This document shows, piece after piece, positions 1-20,637 of a DNA stretch of 64,000 bases; the stretch's first letter is position 1; every line of letters starts with the position of its first letter. Below the pieces are notes generated by a model. The model had not been told where the DNA came from. It did no database searches and saw only the letters and a program-made list of their open reading frames with translations. The translations under genes and the position numbers were made by a program. Origin of the DNA: Antedon mediterranea (lineage: Eukaryota; Echinodermata; Crinoidea; Comatulida; Antedonidae); assembly GCF_964355755.1 (NCBI RefSeq), contig NC_092677.1, positions 4,035,001 through 4,099,000 of the forward strand, given 5' to 3'.

Positions 1-1274
1 TTGGTTGAATGGTATCTTCTTTTTTAGTCCTTTTCGCAGGTGATGATTTTACCGAACTTGTTTCTTCAAACTCTTTGCCAATACTCCTCTTTCTTATTTC
101 TTGTAACTCTTTACCTAATAAAAAAAAATCCAGTGAAAATATAAGAATGTAGCAGATACAGTAGTGCTGTTTCGATTTTCTAGACTATTGTAAAAACCTC
201 ACCTCAAAATACATGTACTGTTTTCAAAACTTACCTCTTGAATTTTGATAATTTTCCAACGCTTCTTTTTCTAATCGACGTCCGTAATGTGGAGCATACC
301 AAACCAGAAGCTTGCCATCAACCTCAATATCTTTAATAGCAGAGTACATTATGCCATCTTTGTATTGAAACGCACTAAGATTCTGTTCCACTGCATTGCC
401 AGCTACTTTCACAAGACACATCCAATTGCATTTGTCTTCATTACTTGGATCAAGGTACACAGGTTCCTCGTCTTTTTTGAATACCTGAAATGTGTTAAAA
501 GTAAAAATAATTTTCCTTCTTTTCTGTGGCTGGGATTCTTAAGCCTTTTTATCTATCTCTTTCACTTATACAAATGGCAGACTTGTTTGTTTGGAAACAA
601 TACATTTGTGCAGTGTTTTAACATTTTATTTAATGTACAGTGCTCGAATATTGTATTTTACCTTTAGAAAAAATCCTTCCAATTTGTCATCAGCAATACT
701 ATCCAGAAGAGGTGCTTCAAAAGGACCAAATCTTGTTCCTTTTGGAATTGCAATTCCTGCAACAACATGCTTCTCCCCATCAATAACTTTCAAGTTCAAA
801 CTTCTTGGAAGAGTGGCTTCTGCTTTATTCAGAATAGGTTCTCCGAGGACATTGAGAATGCTGCCTGCAAGAGGGCACTCGGTCTCATGCGTATCCTGAC
901 AATCCTCACACCCTAAAAAATGTTTATCATACTTTCAATTTAAATATACAGGTACTGTAATATCAAAAGACTTAAATACAGTTTAACAGAGTTTTGTTGC
1001 CAGATAATAATTATTCAGTAAACAATGAAAAATAACCATGAGTGAGAATGGGCTAAAGCCCAAACAGATCCTGCACTCACGCAATGCACAGCAAGACACT
1101 TTTAGAATACAGCTTTAGGAGTCATGTCTAATTATTCTACAGGCAGAAAGTGTAGTTTCAGTACTGCAGTAGAATTATTTTAAAACGATTCCTTAAATAG
1201 AAAAATTGGAAATCATGTTCAATCTAGGAATCATGCAACTTACACAATGGAGTAGAATTTTCGTCAGACTGCAT
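1..1274 (-). CDS. PRDM15: PRDM15-like PR/SET domain protein, N-terminal part (3' end outside the window)
   Basis: Four coding exons can be joined in phase: 1244-1274 (start ATG at 1274), 662-912, 235-484 and 1-114, the last running off the window. The predicted start MQSDENSTPLWCEDC leads into a zinc-knuckle-like segment (WCEDC, then EC). A PR/SET domain follows, with RFGPFE, SNEDKCNWM, EQNLSAFQY and LLVWYAPHYGRRL. The WCEDC start, FGPFE, the LKVF-KD step and the SNED-CNWM signature match PRDM15 better than my recollection of PRDM9 or PRDM11. A Lys/Glu-rich linker (KRTKKED) follows. C2H2 fingers would lie further 3' and are not seen. PRDM15 is a nuclear transcription regulator, and PR domains often lack strong methyltransferase activity. 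An acceptor at 1304-1305 (exon to 1303) indicates an upstream 5'UTR exon. The next gene is head-to-head. Confidence 0.85.
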
Positions 1275-2560
1275 TTTTCAAGATTTGAAACACTTTTTTG
1301 AACCTGTACAGAAAAAAAAATTATTGTAACTCCTACAGTATACACATTTTAGGTTTAAATGTTTAAACCTAAAATAAAAAATTTAATGTTAACCACACAA
1401 TATACAGTACTGTACTATCAATGTAGGCCCATTAGTTACCATTTACATAAAATTAAATTAATTTACAGGTATTGTGAAATGATAAACGCTGTGTATACCC
1501 ACAACAATCATTTGCCTTGTTTGTTTCAATTTTGATATATATTTTTTTAAATAACGTATTAACGTTTGGTAATCACATTGGCTGAAGCAAAACTTTTTAT
1601 GAAAGGAAAGTATGGTTTTCGTGTTGTGCCTCTGTATTTTAAACATTTTATTTCTGTTTCTTCAGAAGATAATTTTCATTCATATTCAAAGTCTTGAAAG
1701 TCTCCGAAAACACATCCCACAACCAACTAGCAAGGGCTAGAGTGGAGTGGTACACCCCGCCACCAAACCGTATCTCTCAGGCCAGTTTTAATTTATTAAC
1801 TTTGGGCCAATTCTTGGCCTAGCCTACCTGAATGGTGGGTCATTCATGGGGCATGGATTAGAATAGATAGGCTACAGCAGTAGCAGGGTAGGGCTAGCTG
1901 CCTGATTGGTTGAGCTTTCTATCTAGTAGGTAGGCCCAGCCTAGACTAGAGGGGATCCCTAGCAATAGCATTGCCATTAGCATATTTGTTGTTGCTCGAT
2001 CACAGTATTTATCTGATAGAAATTAAGGAAGTTTTTAAAAATTAAAGGTTGAATGTACCACACCAAATACACTGCTGCTGGCGTGGTACAAACACATGTG
2101 ATACATTACTAGTAGTAGATTAGTAGTGTACTCTATCTGTGTGGAACTGTAAAAACCAATGCCAAGCATGGACCGTTTCGTTCCGAGTTGCCATATTTAC
2201 CCGCCGCCGCGCCAAAAGCACAATGTAAAACATGGAAGGGCTAGAGAAAGTGCAGCCTCTGTATTTTTTTCATACATTTTTCTACATAAAACTACAGTCA
2301 AAGAATGTTACACAATTACTATACATTACATTAATTACACTATATTTTTATATTATATTTCATGATAAGTATATTGTAAAAGAAATAGTGATTTCGTATA
2401 AAAAACCAACCTACTAATTTTGGCAAAACATATCCGCGTTGGTTCGTCTCGAATACGCGGAGAGAGGTCGCAAAATTGTAATCTACCGAGAGCTGATATT
2501 ACAACAGTTCCCATTGGATATTTAAAAGAGTACTCTAAAGAAAACACATATTAAACTCCT
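1275..2560. other. PRDM15-like 5' intron and upstream region
   Basis: This stretch holds the rest of the ATG exon (to 1303), then a non-coding intron and the 5' end of the PRDM15-like gene. I see no conserved coding exon. A short GC-richer patch with CGCCGCCGCGCC at about 2201-2212 could be close to a transcription start, but this is not established. Confidence 0.4.
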
Positions 2561-2908
2561 TATTATTTACCGTTATTATTGAAAATATTGTATTATTAAT
2601 GGTCGTACATTACATAATTATATAAATGATGACATAATTTTACGTTAGATATTTGGAAAATAAAGCTCAGAATTAGTAAAAGTTATCAACAATGTCAACA
2701 ACCAATGACATACTTCGTTAAAAAAAGCAAGTTGACAAAATCAAAACCGGAAAAGAAGATACTTGTTTTGTTTTTCGACGACGATGACGATCGCCATGAT
2801 TTTGTGATTTGTCTGTGTTTTTGTTTTGGTTTTTGAAAATGAAAATAAAATAAACAAACGAATATAATTCCAGCATAAGCCGTAAAAACGGTACAACTAT
2901 TGATAATT
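2560..2908. promoter_or_regulatory. Probable shared promoter and first non-coding exon of the plus-strand gene
   Basis: The region lies between two divergent genes. A consensus donor (AATT then GTAAGTAA) at 2909 would end a non-coding first exon of the plus-strand membrane-protein gene, whose next exon starts at 3812. No TATA box stands out. The exact start sites cannot be read from sequence. Confidence 0.35.
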
Positions 2909-2919
2909 GTAAGTAACCT

Positions 2920-3110
2920 ACTCTAGCCTAGGTTAGACCTAGCCTAGTAGGAGGGCAGACTATGCCTACTTTAGATAGGCTAGGCCTACTAGGCTAGGCC
3001 TACTACTACTAGGCCCTAGCCTAGGCCTACAAGCTAATTAAAAGCTAGTTTTTAGTTAGGCGGCTATATAGCTACCTAGTAGGCTAGGCCTAGATAGCGA
3101 AGAGTCGATA
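2920..3110. repeat. TAGGCCTA-rich low-complexity tract
   Basis: Dense overlapping TAGGCCTA, CTAGGCC and CTACTA words fill this segment. The same palindromic word is scattered across the window, for example near 18990, 19225, 25760, 28420 and 40890. It looks like a genome-wide compositional feature rather than a gene. Confidence 0.6.
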
Positions 3111-3680
3111 GAGTAGAGAAGCGGGAGGCGAGCTTACAATCATAATAACATAGGGCATACGTATAGTTTAGTTTAGTTATAATGGGAAAGTTTAGGCGAG
3201 TGCCTTTTTAACCCCATATCAACTACATTGTGTCGATGCGATTCTTGAAGGTGTTAGTGGTCTCAGAATTAACGTCAGCTGGTAAACTGTTCCAATGGTT
3301 TATTACTCGTTGCGAGAAGGTATGTCTTCTACAGTTCAATCCTTTATGGAAAATAGGCTTGAAAAATCTCAGGTGATGTCCTCGAGTAATTCGGCTATTA
3401 TGTTACTTCTCATTTGGAAAAAGTCATCCTTGGCTACACCCTCGAAATCTTCAAAAATTTTATATGCTTCAATCAGGTCACCTCGAATTCTTCTGTCGTA
3501 CAAGGTTGTTAGGCCAAGAAGCTTTAGTCGATCTTCATATGAATATGAACGGATACATGGAACTAATTTAGTCGCACGACGTTGTCCTCTTTCAATTACA
3601 TTTATGTCCTTTTGAAGATACGGATTCCATACTTGAACACAAAATTCGAGATGTGGGCGTATGCTGACTATAAACAAATT
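3110..3680 (-). mobile_element. Non-LTR retrotransposon fragment, 3' end of the reverse-transcriptase ORF
   Basis: The minus strand encodes a typical LINE ORF2 C-terminus: VRPHLEFCVQVW-like, RRATKLVP, SYEDRLKLLGL and RRIRGDLIEAYKI. After a frame shift near 3350 it continues as FSQRVINHWNSLPADV and ends at a stop at 3223-3225. A 3' tail extends to about 3110. It is 5'-truncated and frameshifted, so it is dead. It lies in the first intron of the plus-strand gene. Confidence 0.85.
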
Positions 3681-3863
3681 ATGCCTAACTAAACGGGTAA
3701 TGATAGGCTAGGGCCTAGTAATGTATTATATTTTTATACTACGTACTAGCTAGCCTATCATATTACCTTTTTTATTGTCAATGTCATAAAAATGTTTTTC
3801 CTTTCTTGCAGGTAGTCAGCTAAAATCTCTAGTAGTGTCACTATCAACAATCTCAAGAATAAG

Positions 3864-5916
3864 ATGGCTTTAACGTCATCTAGTGCACAAATTATTTATA
3901 GTAAGAAGTTTACTATATGGCTTACATTACAATATTTGAAAAACATTTTAACACAATAAGCCAAGGATGTAATCCAAACATCAAATTAAGACTTTATTTA
4001 TATACATTATAGGCCTACTGTATTTATACTGTAGGGAAATCCATACTGTATGTTTCCCCTACAATAATTTGTATTTTGTTATAAAATATAGGGATATCAA
4101 TACAAAACAATAAAATGGTAAATACCATTTCATTTACATTCAACACTGTTGAATTGAATTGAATTGAATTTATTTGGAAAATCATCATAAAAAATACATA
4201 CAAAGTGATAACATAAATTATGGACATTACAAATAATACATTTATAAAAGACTTTCCAGGATAGCCCAAAAAGCTTATCAGCTTATTTCCATTGGGATCC
4301 TTTTACAATCTAAAATAAAAAATATAAACATTACAAAGTATTGCATTAAACACGTAAATATTACAAAAACAATAATACAAAAAACAAGTTAAATTAAAGA
4401 TTATGATTGACTTATAAAATTATTTGGTAGAACAGAAATGTGATTTAACATTTTTCTTAAAATTAAATTTGTTTTCTATTTGTTGAATGGAATGAGGTAG
4501 GTTATTCCATGCCTTTACTACTGTAACTTGCAATAATATATTGTAGAGAATTATACAGGCTATAAATTTTAATCTGGTTTAATATTATACAGTTACTAAG
4601 TTAAGTATTTTTCACTTTCTTTTAGTTTTGATTTTTAGTTGTTACCAAGCCACAACTACTACCCAGGCTCAGATATATTCCGACTATGTTCCACTAAATC
4701 TAACAACCTTTTGTAAGTACAGCATTGGTCAGGTAGCCTAATGGTATAAATGAGGAATTACATTTTTTCTTTATTAAAGAGGGCCTAAATACCAGTTAAC
4801 CTACTGGGCTAAACTGGAAGGATTACCCTCTTTAATGATAGTTAAAATAAAAAATCAAAAAAAAATCTATTTATATTTTATTCATAAATCTAAAATGAAA
4901 GACTACATTGGTTTGAAAATGTACCAACAAGTTATTTCAATGAAACAAAGCAGATACTGCAGTAACTGCAGTAGAATAATTTTGACATAAACTTCACCTA
5001 CACACAATACAATAACAAATAAACTACATACTATCCAAGGCCATTATTGAACACAAAGCAACAAAGTATAACTAGTATAGTATAAGTATAATTTTTTTTT
5101 ATGCTTTATGCATTCATTCAATAAGTCGAAATTTATTATTACTTTTCAGTGGAGCAGCTGATGAATTTTTCTTACTCTCAAAATAATAGAAACGATTACA
5201 ATAATCAGCAATATTACCCGGCTTCATTGCCGTTCACAGACCAACCGCACGACACAAACAATGACGAGTACGTTACCCCTCATCCCAACTATTGGGACGA
5301 CTGGGACACCAACAGTAATCGAAGTAATCTGATAACTAGTACCATGATAGCAGTAGCTATTGCGCTTATTGTTCTTATTAAACTGACGTTGATTGCGCTT
5401 ATGGTCAGACGAGGGCGCCGTTTACAACAAAGGATGTCGGTTGTATCATCAAGTAAGTTGAACAGCTGCACAATATATTTTATAACGACGATTATGGGTA
5501 TAAAAATATTTGCTTAATTACCGTAGATGCCCGGGGATATGCTTGCATGCGAAGGTAATCGTAAAGTCAGGGGTGGGATTATACTCGAGGTGGGATTATA
5601 CCCGAGGAACTACGGTAATATTTAAAATTTCACACTTAATTTTGTCTTTCCAATTTCAGATCAAATAAGTATTCCAAATGAATTTGACAACGATAGTGCT
5701 CATCTCGTTACTCCGGCGACTATTATGTACGTGGAGCCCGAAACCCTGGACAACACCAATGGCGTACCCACTGTACCATGCTCCACAGGAACGCAAGGCC
5801 TCCTAATGACACCGCCACCATATAGCGAGGTTTCAACTGATAACTTGCCTTCGTCTGTTTGTACCCCAAAAGATGACTATCCGCCCCCAGCTTATCAAGA
5901 ATTGCCAGATGCTTAG
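3864..5916 (+). CDS. Single-pass type I membrane protein with two PPxY motifs (family not recognised)
   Basis: Exons 3864-3900, 4626-4712, 5150-5452 and 5660-5916 join in phase to give 227 aa. A 5'UTR part starts at 3812, after a CAG acceptor. A hydrophobic N-terminus (residues 9-18, IIYILIFSC) may be a signal peptide. Residues 20-105 are rich in Asn, Asp, Tyr and Thr, with sequons at N37, N47 and N98. Residues 106-127 form a clear membrane helix, followed at once by RRGRR, so the C-terminus should be cytosolic. The tail ends with PPPY (194-197) and PPAY (218-221), which in other proteins bind WW domains of NEDD4-type ubiquitin ligases. This suggests an adaptor or a trafficking-regulated membrane protein. 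That role is inference, and I recognise no family. Confidence 0.75.
4140..4330 (-). mobile_element. Retroposon 3' tail with a GAATT microsatellite
   Basis: A (GAATT)n run at about 4150-4170 is followed by sequence that reads on the minus strand as a LINE-like 3' untranslated end (CCCAATGGAAATAAGC, then an AATAAATTCAATTC-type tail). It lies in the intron 3901-4625. No coding part is present. Confidence 0.45.
5519..5618. mobile_element. Short inverted-repeat element (MITE-like) in an intron
   Basis: The ends TTACCGTAG and CTACGGTAA are inverted. Inside, GCCCGGGG and TACCCGAGG are a looser inverted pair, and GGTGGGATTATAC is duplicated. About 100 bp in all, in the last intron of the PPxY gene. 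Confidence 0.5.
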
Positions 5917-8900
5917 TGTGTGTTGTTCATGTTGTACAGTCTATAAAGAATCATACTGTAAAGCACAGTTAAAAAAAAATAGTGCTTTAAAGGATTTCAC
6001 TAAACATATATAGATGTACATATTCTACTTCTCAGTTCATTTCTATGAATCTATTCTAAATACAGAAAATCCTTACATAATACGGCGTAATGATGCCACC
6101 ATAATACACATTAACTAGTTATGTGCAGTAGACATCATAATAAAAGTGTGTGGATAAGGGATATTCAACGGAACATTTAAGGGACATGTTTAGAACCCAA
6201 CAAATTGTCCCCTAAATAAATTTGGCTATATTGTTGCTAATTAGTTTCTCGGAAAAGTGTCCCTGCAATAGGAGTGCCCATTGAAAGAGGTTTGGATTTA
6301 CTGTATACCGATATAGCCTTGATAATTTATACATGGGAAGATAATTATGCGTAGATGCCGTTGTTTTACATCAATGTTACATCAGTGTAATTTTACAGGC
6401 CTCGATTGCTGCGATGTTATTTGATGATTCACGGAAACGCTCGCACACATTTTAACTTAACCAACAGTAATGTCATAAATATTGGCTCATACCATGTTTC
6501 CTAATTAGTATACTACAAATAGATCATGGTGCGATTTCTGTGTGAATGGCTTCTTTTTATCGTGCTAAACTAAAATGATAGATCATGATAATTAAGTCGG
6601 TATAATTATATAGAATAATATTAATAGTTGCTTCCACAGACAGTGCCTGTCGTAGTTACCTACTCAATTATTTAACATTTTAAAAATCATTATTTTTAAA
6701 GATTTATTTATTTAACAGGGTTTGAAGTACATTTTAACAAATATTGTATAATCTGATTTGGTTTTTCATATTATAATATATTAAATATTTTTTTTGTTTC
6801 ATTTTTCTTGATTTAAATTTACTGTGCTTATTTTATTTACAAATAAGTGACATTATTTATTATTTAATAATAGCAATGTTTTAAATATTTGGAATATTTC
6901 ATCGGGTGGTATTCTGGTGCGGATTCAAAATGTTTTGCATTATTTACCAACCTTTATAAATACAGTATTTAAAATTATAAATTTAATTTCAGTTATAGAT
7001 TAAATACCATACATATTGTTAACATAATACTGTACTATGTACCTACTGCATGCTGTGCATTATATAAGCATGAACGTACTGTATGTCATGCATTATTATA
7101 ATATAAGCATGAACAGACTATATGTCATGCACTATATAAGCATGAACTGTACTGTATGCTCAACTTTATATAAGTGAACATACTGTACTGTTCTATAACT
7201 AATACTGTATTTTATATAATGAGTGAACGTACTGTATATTACAGTGGACATACAATATTGTTTTATCTAACTGAGCACACTGTAACTTAATTTGTACTAC
7301 AGTAAAACAATCAATACGGTCATATATCAGCGTAAGATGTTAGATATATATGTATAAAAGGTTAGAATAAACCAATTTCTTTGTACACTCCTATCTGTAA
7401 ACAATAAAAACTATTTTATAATAAGTTGATTTGTTTAGCCTAATTTTTTACACCAGAAAATAAAACATATTTTGAAAACACTTCCTACATACATACAGAC
7501 AATAAAAACATTTTATAACAAGAAATATTTCTTACAAAAAACGCTGCTCGCTTATTGACGTAACAGTTTTAAAGATATATTGTTCCTCTGAAAAATATTT
7601 TTTATTTCAAATTTGTTTTTGAATGTGTCATTTTATTGTTACCTGAAAAAAATGTAATTAAAAGCAAAAAATACTTCAATTGTCTGTCAGACAATGTGGT
7701 TTTTGAGTTATAATTAAACGTTTCTTTTCTCTTTCTATAATGTGAATTTTGTTACAGAAGTGAATAACTTTGATATGAAACAGATTCAATTTAGTTTATT
7801 TTATTGCTAAGGTCAAGTCTGGGGGTCACTTCATCAAGCCTTAGATACTTCAAGTGTGAAGTATCATATTACAAACAAAAACTTTCATGGACTGTTTTGA
7901 TAATAATTCAATGATTATCTGACAGCGAAATACAGTATTATCATGGGACTCATAAATACCAGAAATGCAGCTGCTACTTATAAATTATAGTGGAGTTTCC
8001 ATTAACAAAAATGTCAAAGTGTAGTACTATAACTGCTGCTTGATTTCATCTAATTAATGAGTCATCTCGTGTGACGCAGCGGGCTAGAGCAGCAGCCTGA
8101 AAAAAGACAAACCACAATGTAGAAGGAAAAAGCTTTTAAGTTTTAATACAAGAATAAAATTATACTAAAAATACAACTGTATAATGTTATAAATATATAG
8201 ATGAAATATCCAGCATGTATATGCTAAAGTTGCTTTTTAAATTTGTTTTCGAATATATAATTAATGTTTATGTTTTGTCATTATTTGCATTATATAACAT
8301 ACGTATATGTTCTAAAGCTGCTTTTTAAATGTGTTCAACAAATATGTTGATCATCTAACCTTAATACAACAAATAGTAAATGTTTATTCAATTAACCCGC
8401 TGCTTCCCAGTCCCATAAACAATGTTGAAAGCTATGCCATTAAAAGGTGTTCACCACAAGGTAGAACGCGCACAACAATATTGTGTTGCAGAATTCTAAC
8501 GACAAAGCTGAACATCCATGCAATGAACTAGTAAATCTACTTTTGCATTCTAGTAAAACTAATAGTACTATTAAACATCATGTGATTTGAAATTAACCAA
8601 TCAAATGGCAAGAATACACTTAAGTGGTTATAATAAATAAAGCACTATTATTTATTGGGTCTGAATTAAAATGTACCTCATGAACTCAGTGTTTGACCAT
8701 TGACAGAATTTTTGTGAATATGAAGGGTTAAATGTAAAAGTAATAAGGAAAAGGAAGATAAAGTCTTGAGGCTATGAAGTCTTGAGAATCAAGCCAAAAT
8801 GCCTGTTTACCAAAATGAAGATAAAAAAATAGAATTACTAAAACTCTAGATCTCGAAACATGTTGCTCAAATGCAACGATTTCCAACAATTGAATGCACA

Positions 8901-9592
8901 CGTAATGTACTGTATATCGCATTTCCAATGTTTCTACATACGGCCGTCCACCAAAACACGAAAACACTATAAAGCTATGATAAAGCTAAATTCAGCCTTT
9001 TTTCTAAGCTACTTGCATGACGTAAAATAAGTACTGTCACCATTTAATTGCAAAACTGCTAATAATGTGCTCAAATCAAGCACATATGCTTGCTGTATTA
9101 ATACAACACTATTGGCTGGCTCTATTAGACACAAACGTGGGTCATGACTTGACAAAACAGAGATTGCTTATTTTTACCTGTACTTTTTAAATTATTAATT
9201 CAATAATTTTTCACAATTATAGCACTTCTGATTTATAAATAACTTGCACTTTAAAATAAATCACCAGTATAATAATATTCACACACATTTTACAAGTTAT
9301 AATAAATAATGTTACTGGTACTGGATCATTTAAAAGCTAATCCATGTACGCCATGAAGTGAACAAAGCAAAAATTCACTTGGTTCCAGTAAATTAGAACA
9401 AAACAACACTTATGGAAAGTAATATTAAGATACAGTAGATATTAATCAGTTGAACAAATAAATCTTCAAAGGAGAATGCTTAGTCAAGCAGAAGGTTTAC
9501 TCAATCAGAACACTTATTTATGAACATGATGATTTTTGAAGAACAGTATTATAGTAAACAAGAAATAGATCTAAAAAAGAAATTTAAGGAAA
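5917..9592. other. Intergenic and 3'UTR region between convergent genes
   Basis: The stretch holds the 3'UTR of the PPxY gene, with several AATAAA-type signals (for example near 6142 and 7402), and the 3' flank of CBS. No coding exon is supported. Apart from the degenerate repeat at 7035-7260 it is simple AT-rich sequence. Confidence 0.5.
7035..7260. repeat. Degenerate tandem repeat of about 40 bp
   Basis: Units resemble TATATAAGCATGAACGTACT followed by GTATGTCATGCA and recur about five times with decay. The unit is itself partly palindromic (GCATGC, TGCATA). Confidence 0.55.
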
Positions 9593-17503
<7,911 letters not shown>

Positions 17504-19481
17504 GTTGTGTTTTTTTTTCCAAGTTAAATTATAATAACTAAAAATTAATAACAAAATGGAGATAATCAAACCAATTTAATGTTATGTGAAGAACAGGAAG
17601 CATTTATGATGAAAATCTTAAATTCATTTTAAAACCAGTTCTTATCAAACAGCGCATGGATGTACCGTACAGTAATTAGGCGGATGGTGGCTTGGAATAA
17701 GGTCCTGTTTCTACTTCACCGGTTTTTAACCATGTGAATATAAAAATTAAACCCAATTTCTTGGCCACCAGGACCGATTGCATTTCTATCAACGACCACC
17801 CACTGATTTAAATGGTTATTCAGGAGCAAAAAATGAGCATAAATGCAGTCCATATAAAAATTATATTTTAAATCTATTTTGAAATAAATGGTTTATTCAG
17901 CGCTATGGAGCAGAAACTTTAAGGCACCTAGAATTATAAACCGTTTGTTATTTACCCTTTATTTATTTTAGCACGTACCGAACATTATAACTTCTATAGC
18001 GTATATTAATTATTCTATAATTTGTGTTTCCTTGAAACCAGAAGTACTGTGTTTTCACTCATTAAAAATTAACAGATGGTCCAGGTAGAAAAATGAATTT
18101 ACTCATACAGTAAAAATATCAAAAAATGTGTTTTTATACCAAAAAATAAAACAAAATTATCAGCAGTTAGGTCTAGTAGGCATACATCTGAAATTGTAAG
18201 TATTTTTCTACCAAAAATAAACATATTATTAATCATCTCTTTATGTTATTGTTACTGTTAGCACAATTATTACAACACCACAAACAAAAACAAAATTACA
18301 ATTTATTTACTGTAATGTAAGGCTAATGGTAGATGCACATTTTAAAATTCTTAATTCTGCTATAACATATTGTTAATCATAATTTAAACGCTCACAATCA
18401 ACATTAATAATGCAGATGTAATTCTATAAATATCTTTAAATTACTAACTAAATTGGCATACGTCAAACTGCATAAATAGCATTATGGAATAAACTAATTG
18501 TTTGACCAATAACTGAAAACAGGTGTGACAAGGCATGGGGGAAAATTTCCATTATATGGTCAAATGGAGGTAAAATGGAGGTAAAATGGAGGTCAACTAG
18601 TATATCATTTATGATTTCCTAAATAAAATTTACAGCAATATAGAAACAGTTATAAAAGTGAAGCGTGGTCTTTTATTAAAGTTAAAAATTAATTATTAGT
18701 GTTACTGTTAATTAACAGCCAAAAAACAGAAGTAAAATTTCACGACAAATGTCAACACACAGAGTTTAAAATCAAACATTAAAATAAATGTTTAAAAATG
18801 ACAGTAAAAAGAGTGAATCCATCTTTGTTTGAATTGATTAAATTTTTTTAGTATCTTCACTTGTATTGTATAGATAGTTATAAATAGTATAAATATAATT
18901 AAACAGTAGGCTTGGCCCTTGGCTAGAGCTTATATAATAGGTACTGCAGTTGTTAGCATACACTTTGCTGGTGGTGGTATATAGCATAGTAGTTCTAGGC
19001 CTAGTAGTAGGCCTAGTTAAGTAGTTAGTGTAGTAAAGAAGTAGATGACCTTTTTTGTTATCCACCACCACCCGGACATGGATTTAATAAATTTGTTTAA
19101 GTGACCACAACAAAACGTACGTGACTTTTCCGACATCGACAACACTGCAGTCTCATATAATTATACCAACGATAGAATTTTCGCTTGGTTTCTAAGCCTA
19201 GTTTATAGAAAAATTAAAATTAGGCTAGGCCTAGGCCATGTAGCACATTCTCTCTATAGGAGGTGTGAAGTGGGTGTGTATTCCCCATTGAATAGTTAAC
19301 CAATCAGTTATTACGTCATGGAAAATACACACTGCATATTTCAACCGAAACTGTGTAATATGATGGGGGATAGGAAAACTACCATCTTAAGCCTACCTGT
19401 TGAAAAAATACTAAATTAAATCAAATACCAATATTATGTACATTTGTGATACTCAGTGGAATTTAAGAATAAAAACTTACA

Positions 19482-19635
19482 ATTTCTACAGCTGCCTTGT
19501 CCACCAACGGAGGTCTAGACAATGATCGGATACGTGAGGTGTGTAGAGAAAAAGTGGACCACGTTTGATCGTCGAAAAATAAGTATAGCCTCGTTTTGGT
19601 ACCGAAAGGGCATTCTCTGTAAGCGGATTGGTCAA
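19482..19635 (-). promoter_or_regulatory. Candidate first non-coding exon and promoter of CBS
   Basis: On the minus strand, GCTGTAGAAATT followed by GTAAGT (donor at 19479-19480) could end a 5'UTR exon that splices to the acceptor before the CBS start codon. About 110 bp upstream, a CCAAT box (GACCAATCC) lies at about 19623-19632. This is inference from spacing and motifs only. Confidence 0.3.
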
Positions 19636-20480
19636 ATCAGTTTTGACATGCGTACACGATTTACAGTACTGTATTTTGTTGCACACAATATTATTTTATT
19701 AAGATATATATATTATATTATTGGTAAATTTTTGTAGGAAATGGAAGAGGAGGAAAAAGCAAATAAGTAACTCAGTTCATAAAATAATATTGTATAGATT
19801 GATTAATTAAAATGATATGATTAAAATACATTACTGTACCATACCCAAGAGCAAATTAATAACATATTGCTGATGACAAGTATGTTTCCTCAGAAGGCCA
19901 TCAATTTCTCAATCATTATTCACATCAGTATGGTAACATTATAATAAATTTCAATATTAGTACAGTACAAACAAAAGAAATATTTTGCTACATAATCATA
20001 CATAAAAATAGTATTTAAAAAAATGAAATATGTTAATTATTGTCATAAAAATGTACTTTTTAAAATAAATCAGTCACTTTATTAGTACAATCATGGATCT
20101 ATAAATTAGGTCCATGGTACAATCAATCTAATTATCTGCTTTCTGCCTGTAAGTTTATTAATTAAAATAACTTTATATATTTTATTTACATAATATTTAA
20201 TAAAATAATATTTAATAGTACCTATTGTATCTTAGATAATATAGAATGCATTTAATGAATTTTAAACAATTGTTGAGAGATTATTCATTTTTGGTCCTTC
20301 AGGTTCCAGTGACACCATAAAAATAAATTGTCTACATAGCTTACAAATTCAAAACAACCAGTCCGGAATATCACTTTGTTTCCATTGCCCATTTACAGCC
20401 TTTTTGAACAATTGGTGGTTACTGCAATACTGGATATACTGCAGTAATAATATATTATTGTAATAACATAATTAATAATA

Positions 20481-20540
20481 TTATGCATAGTTTTAAGATA
20501 ATTGGAAAGTTCTCTGTTATCCGGTGATCATCTTGTAAAG
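20481..20540 (-). pseudogene. Decayed duplicate of the VPS26C terminal exon
   Basis: The segment repeats the real last exon at 20638-20697. It shares AATTGGAAAGTT, TCTGTTATC and GGTGATCATCTTGTAA, and retains the TAA position. The encoded reading is DDHRITENFPI where the gene has DDHLITENFPI. No acceptor is evident. It lies 3' of the gene and is separated from it by a TACTGCAGTAGTGAATT minisatellite. Confidence 0.8.
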
Positions 20541-20544
20541 TTGG

Positions 20545-20628
20545 TAGTTACTGCAGTAGTGAATTTATTGCAGTAGTAAATTTATTGCAGTAGTGAATTT
20601 ACTGCAGTAGTGAATTTACTGCAGTATT
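20545..20628. repeat. 17-bp minisatellite
   Basis: About five units of TACTGCAGTAGTGAATT or TATTGCAGTAG variants lie between the real and duplicated terminal exons of VPS26C. The unit holds the palindrome CTGCAG. Confidence 0.75.
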
Positions 20629-20637
20629 AACATCATT

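Larger units (their letters stand above)
17504..20637. other. CBS upstream region and VPS26C 3' flank
   Basis: No coding exon is supported here. An acceptor on the minus strand at 17538-17539 would define a short 5'UTR part (17504-17537) of the CBS start exon. A small triplicated AAATGGAGGT motif lies near 18565-18597. The rest is AT-rich and unremarkable apart from the features listed separately. Confidence 0.45.

Noticed and set aside
287-899. Plus-strand ORFs of 126 and 102 aa at the left edge
   Set aside because: They are antisense shadows of the PRDM15-like exons at 235-484 and 662-912.
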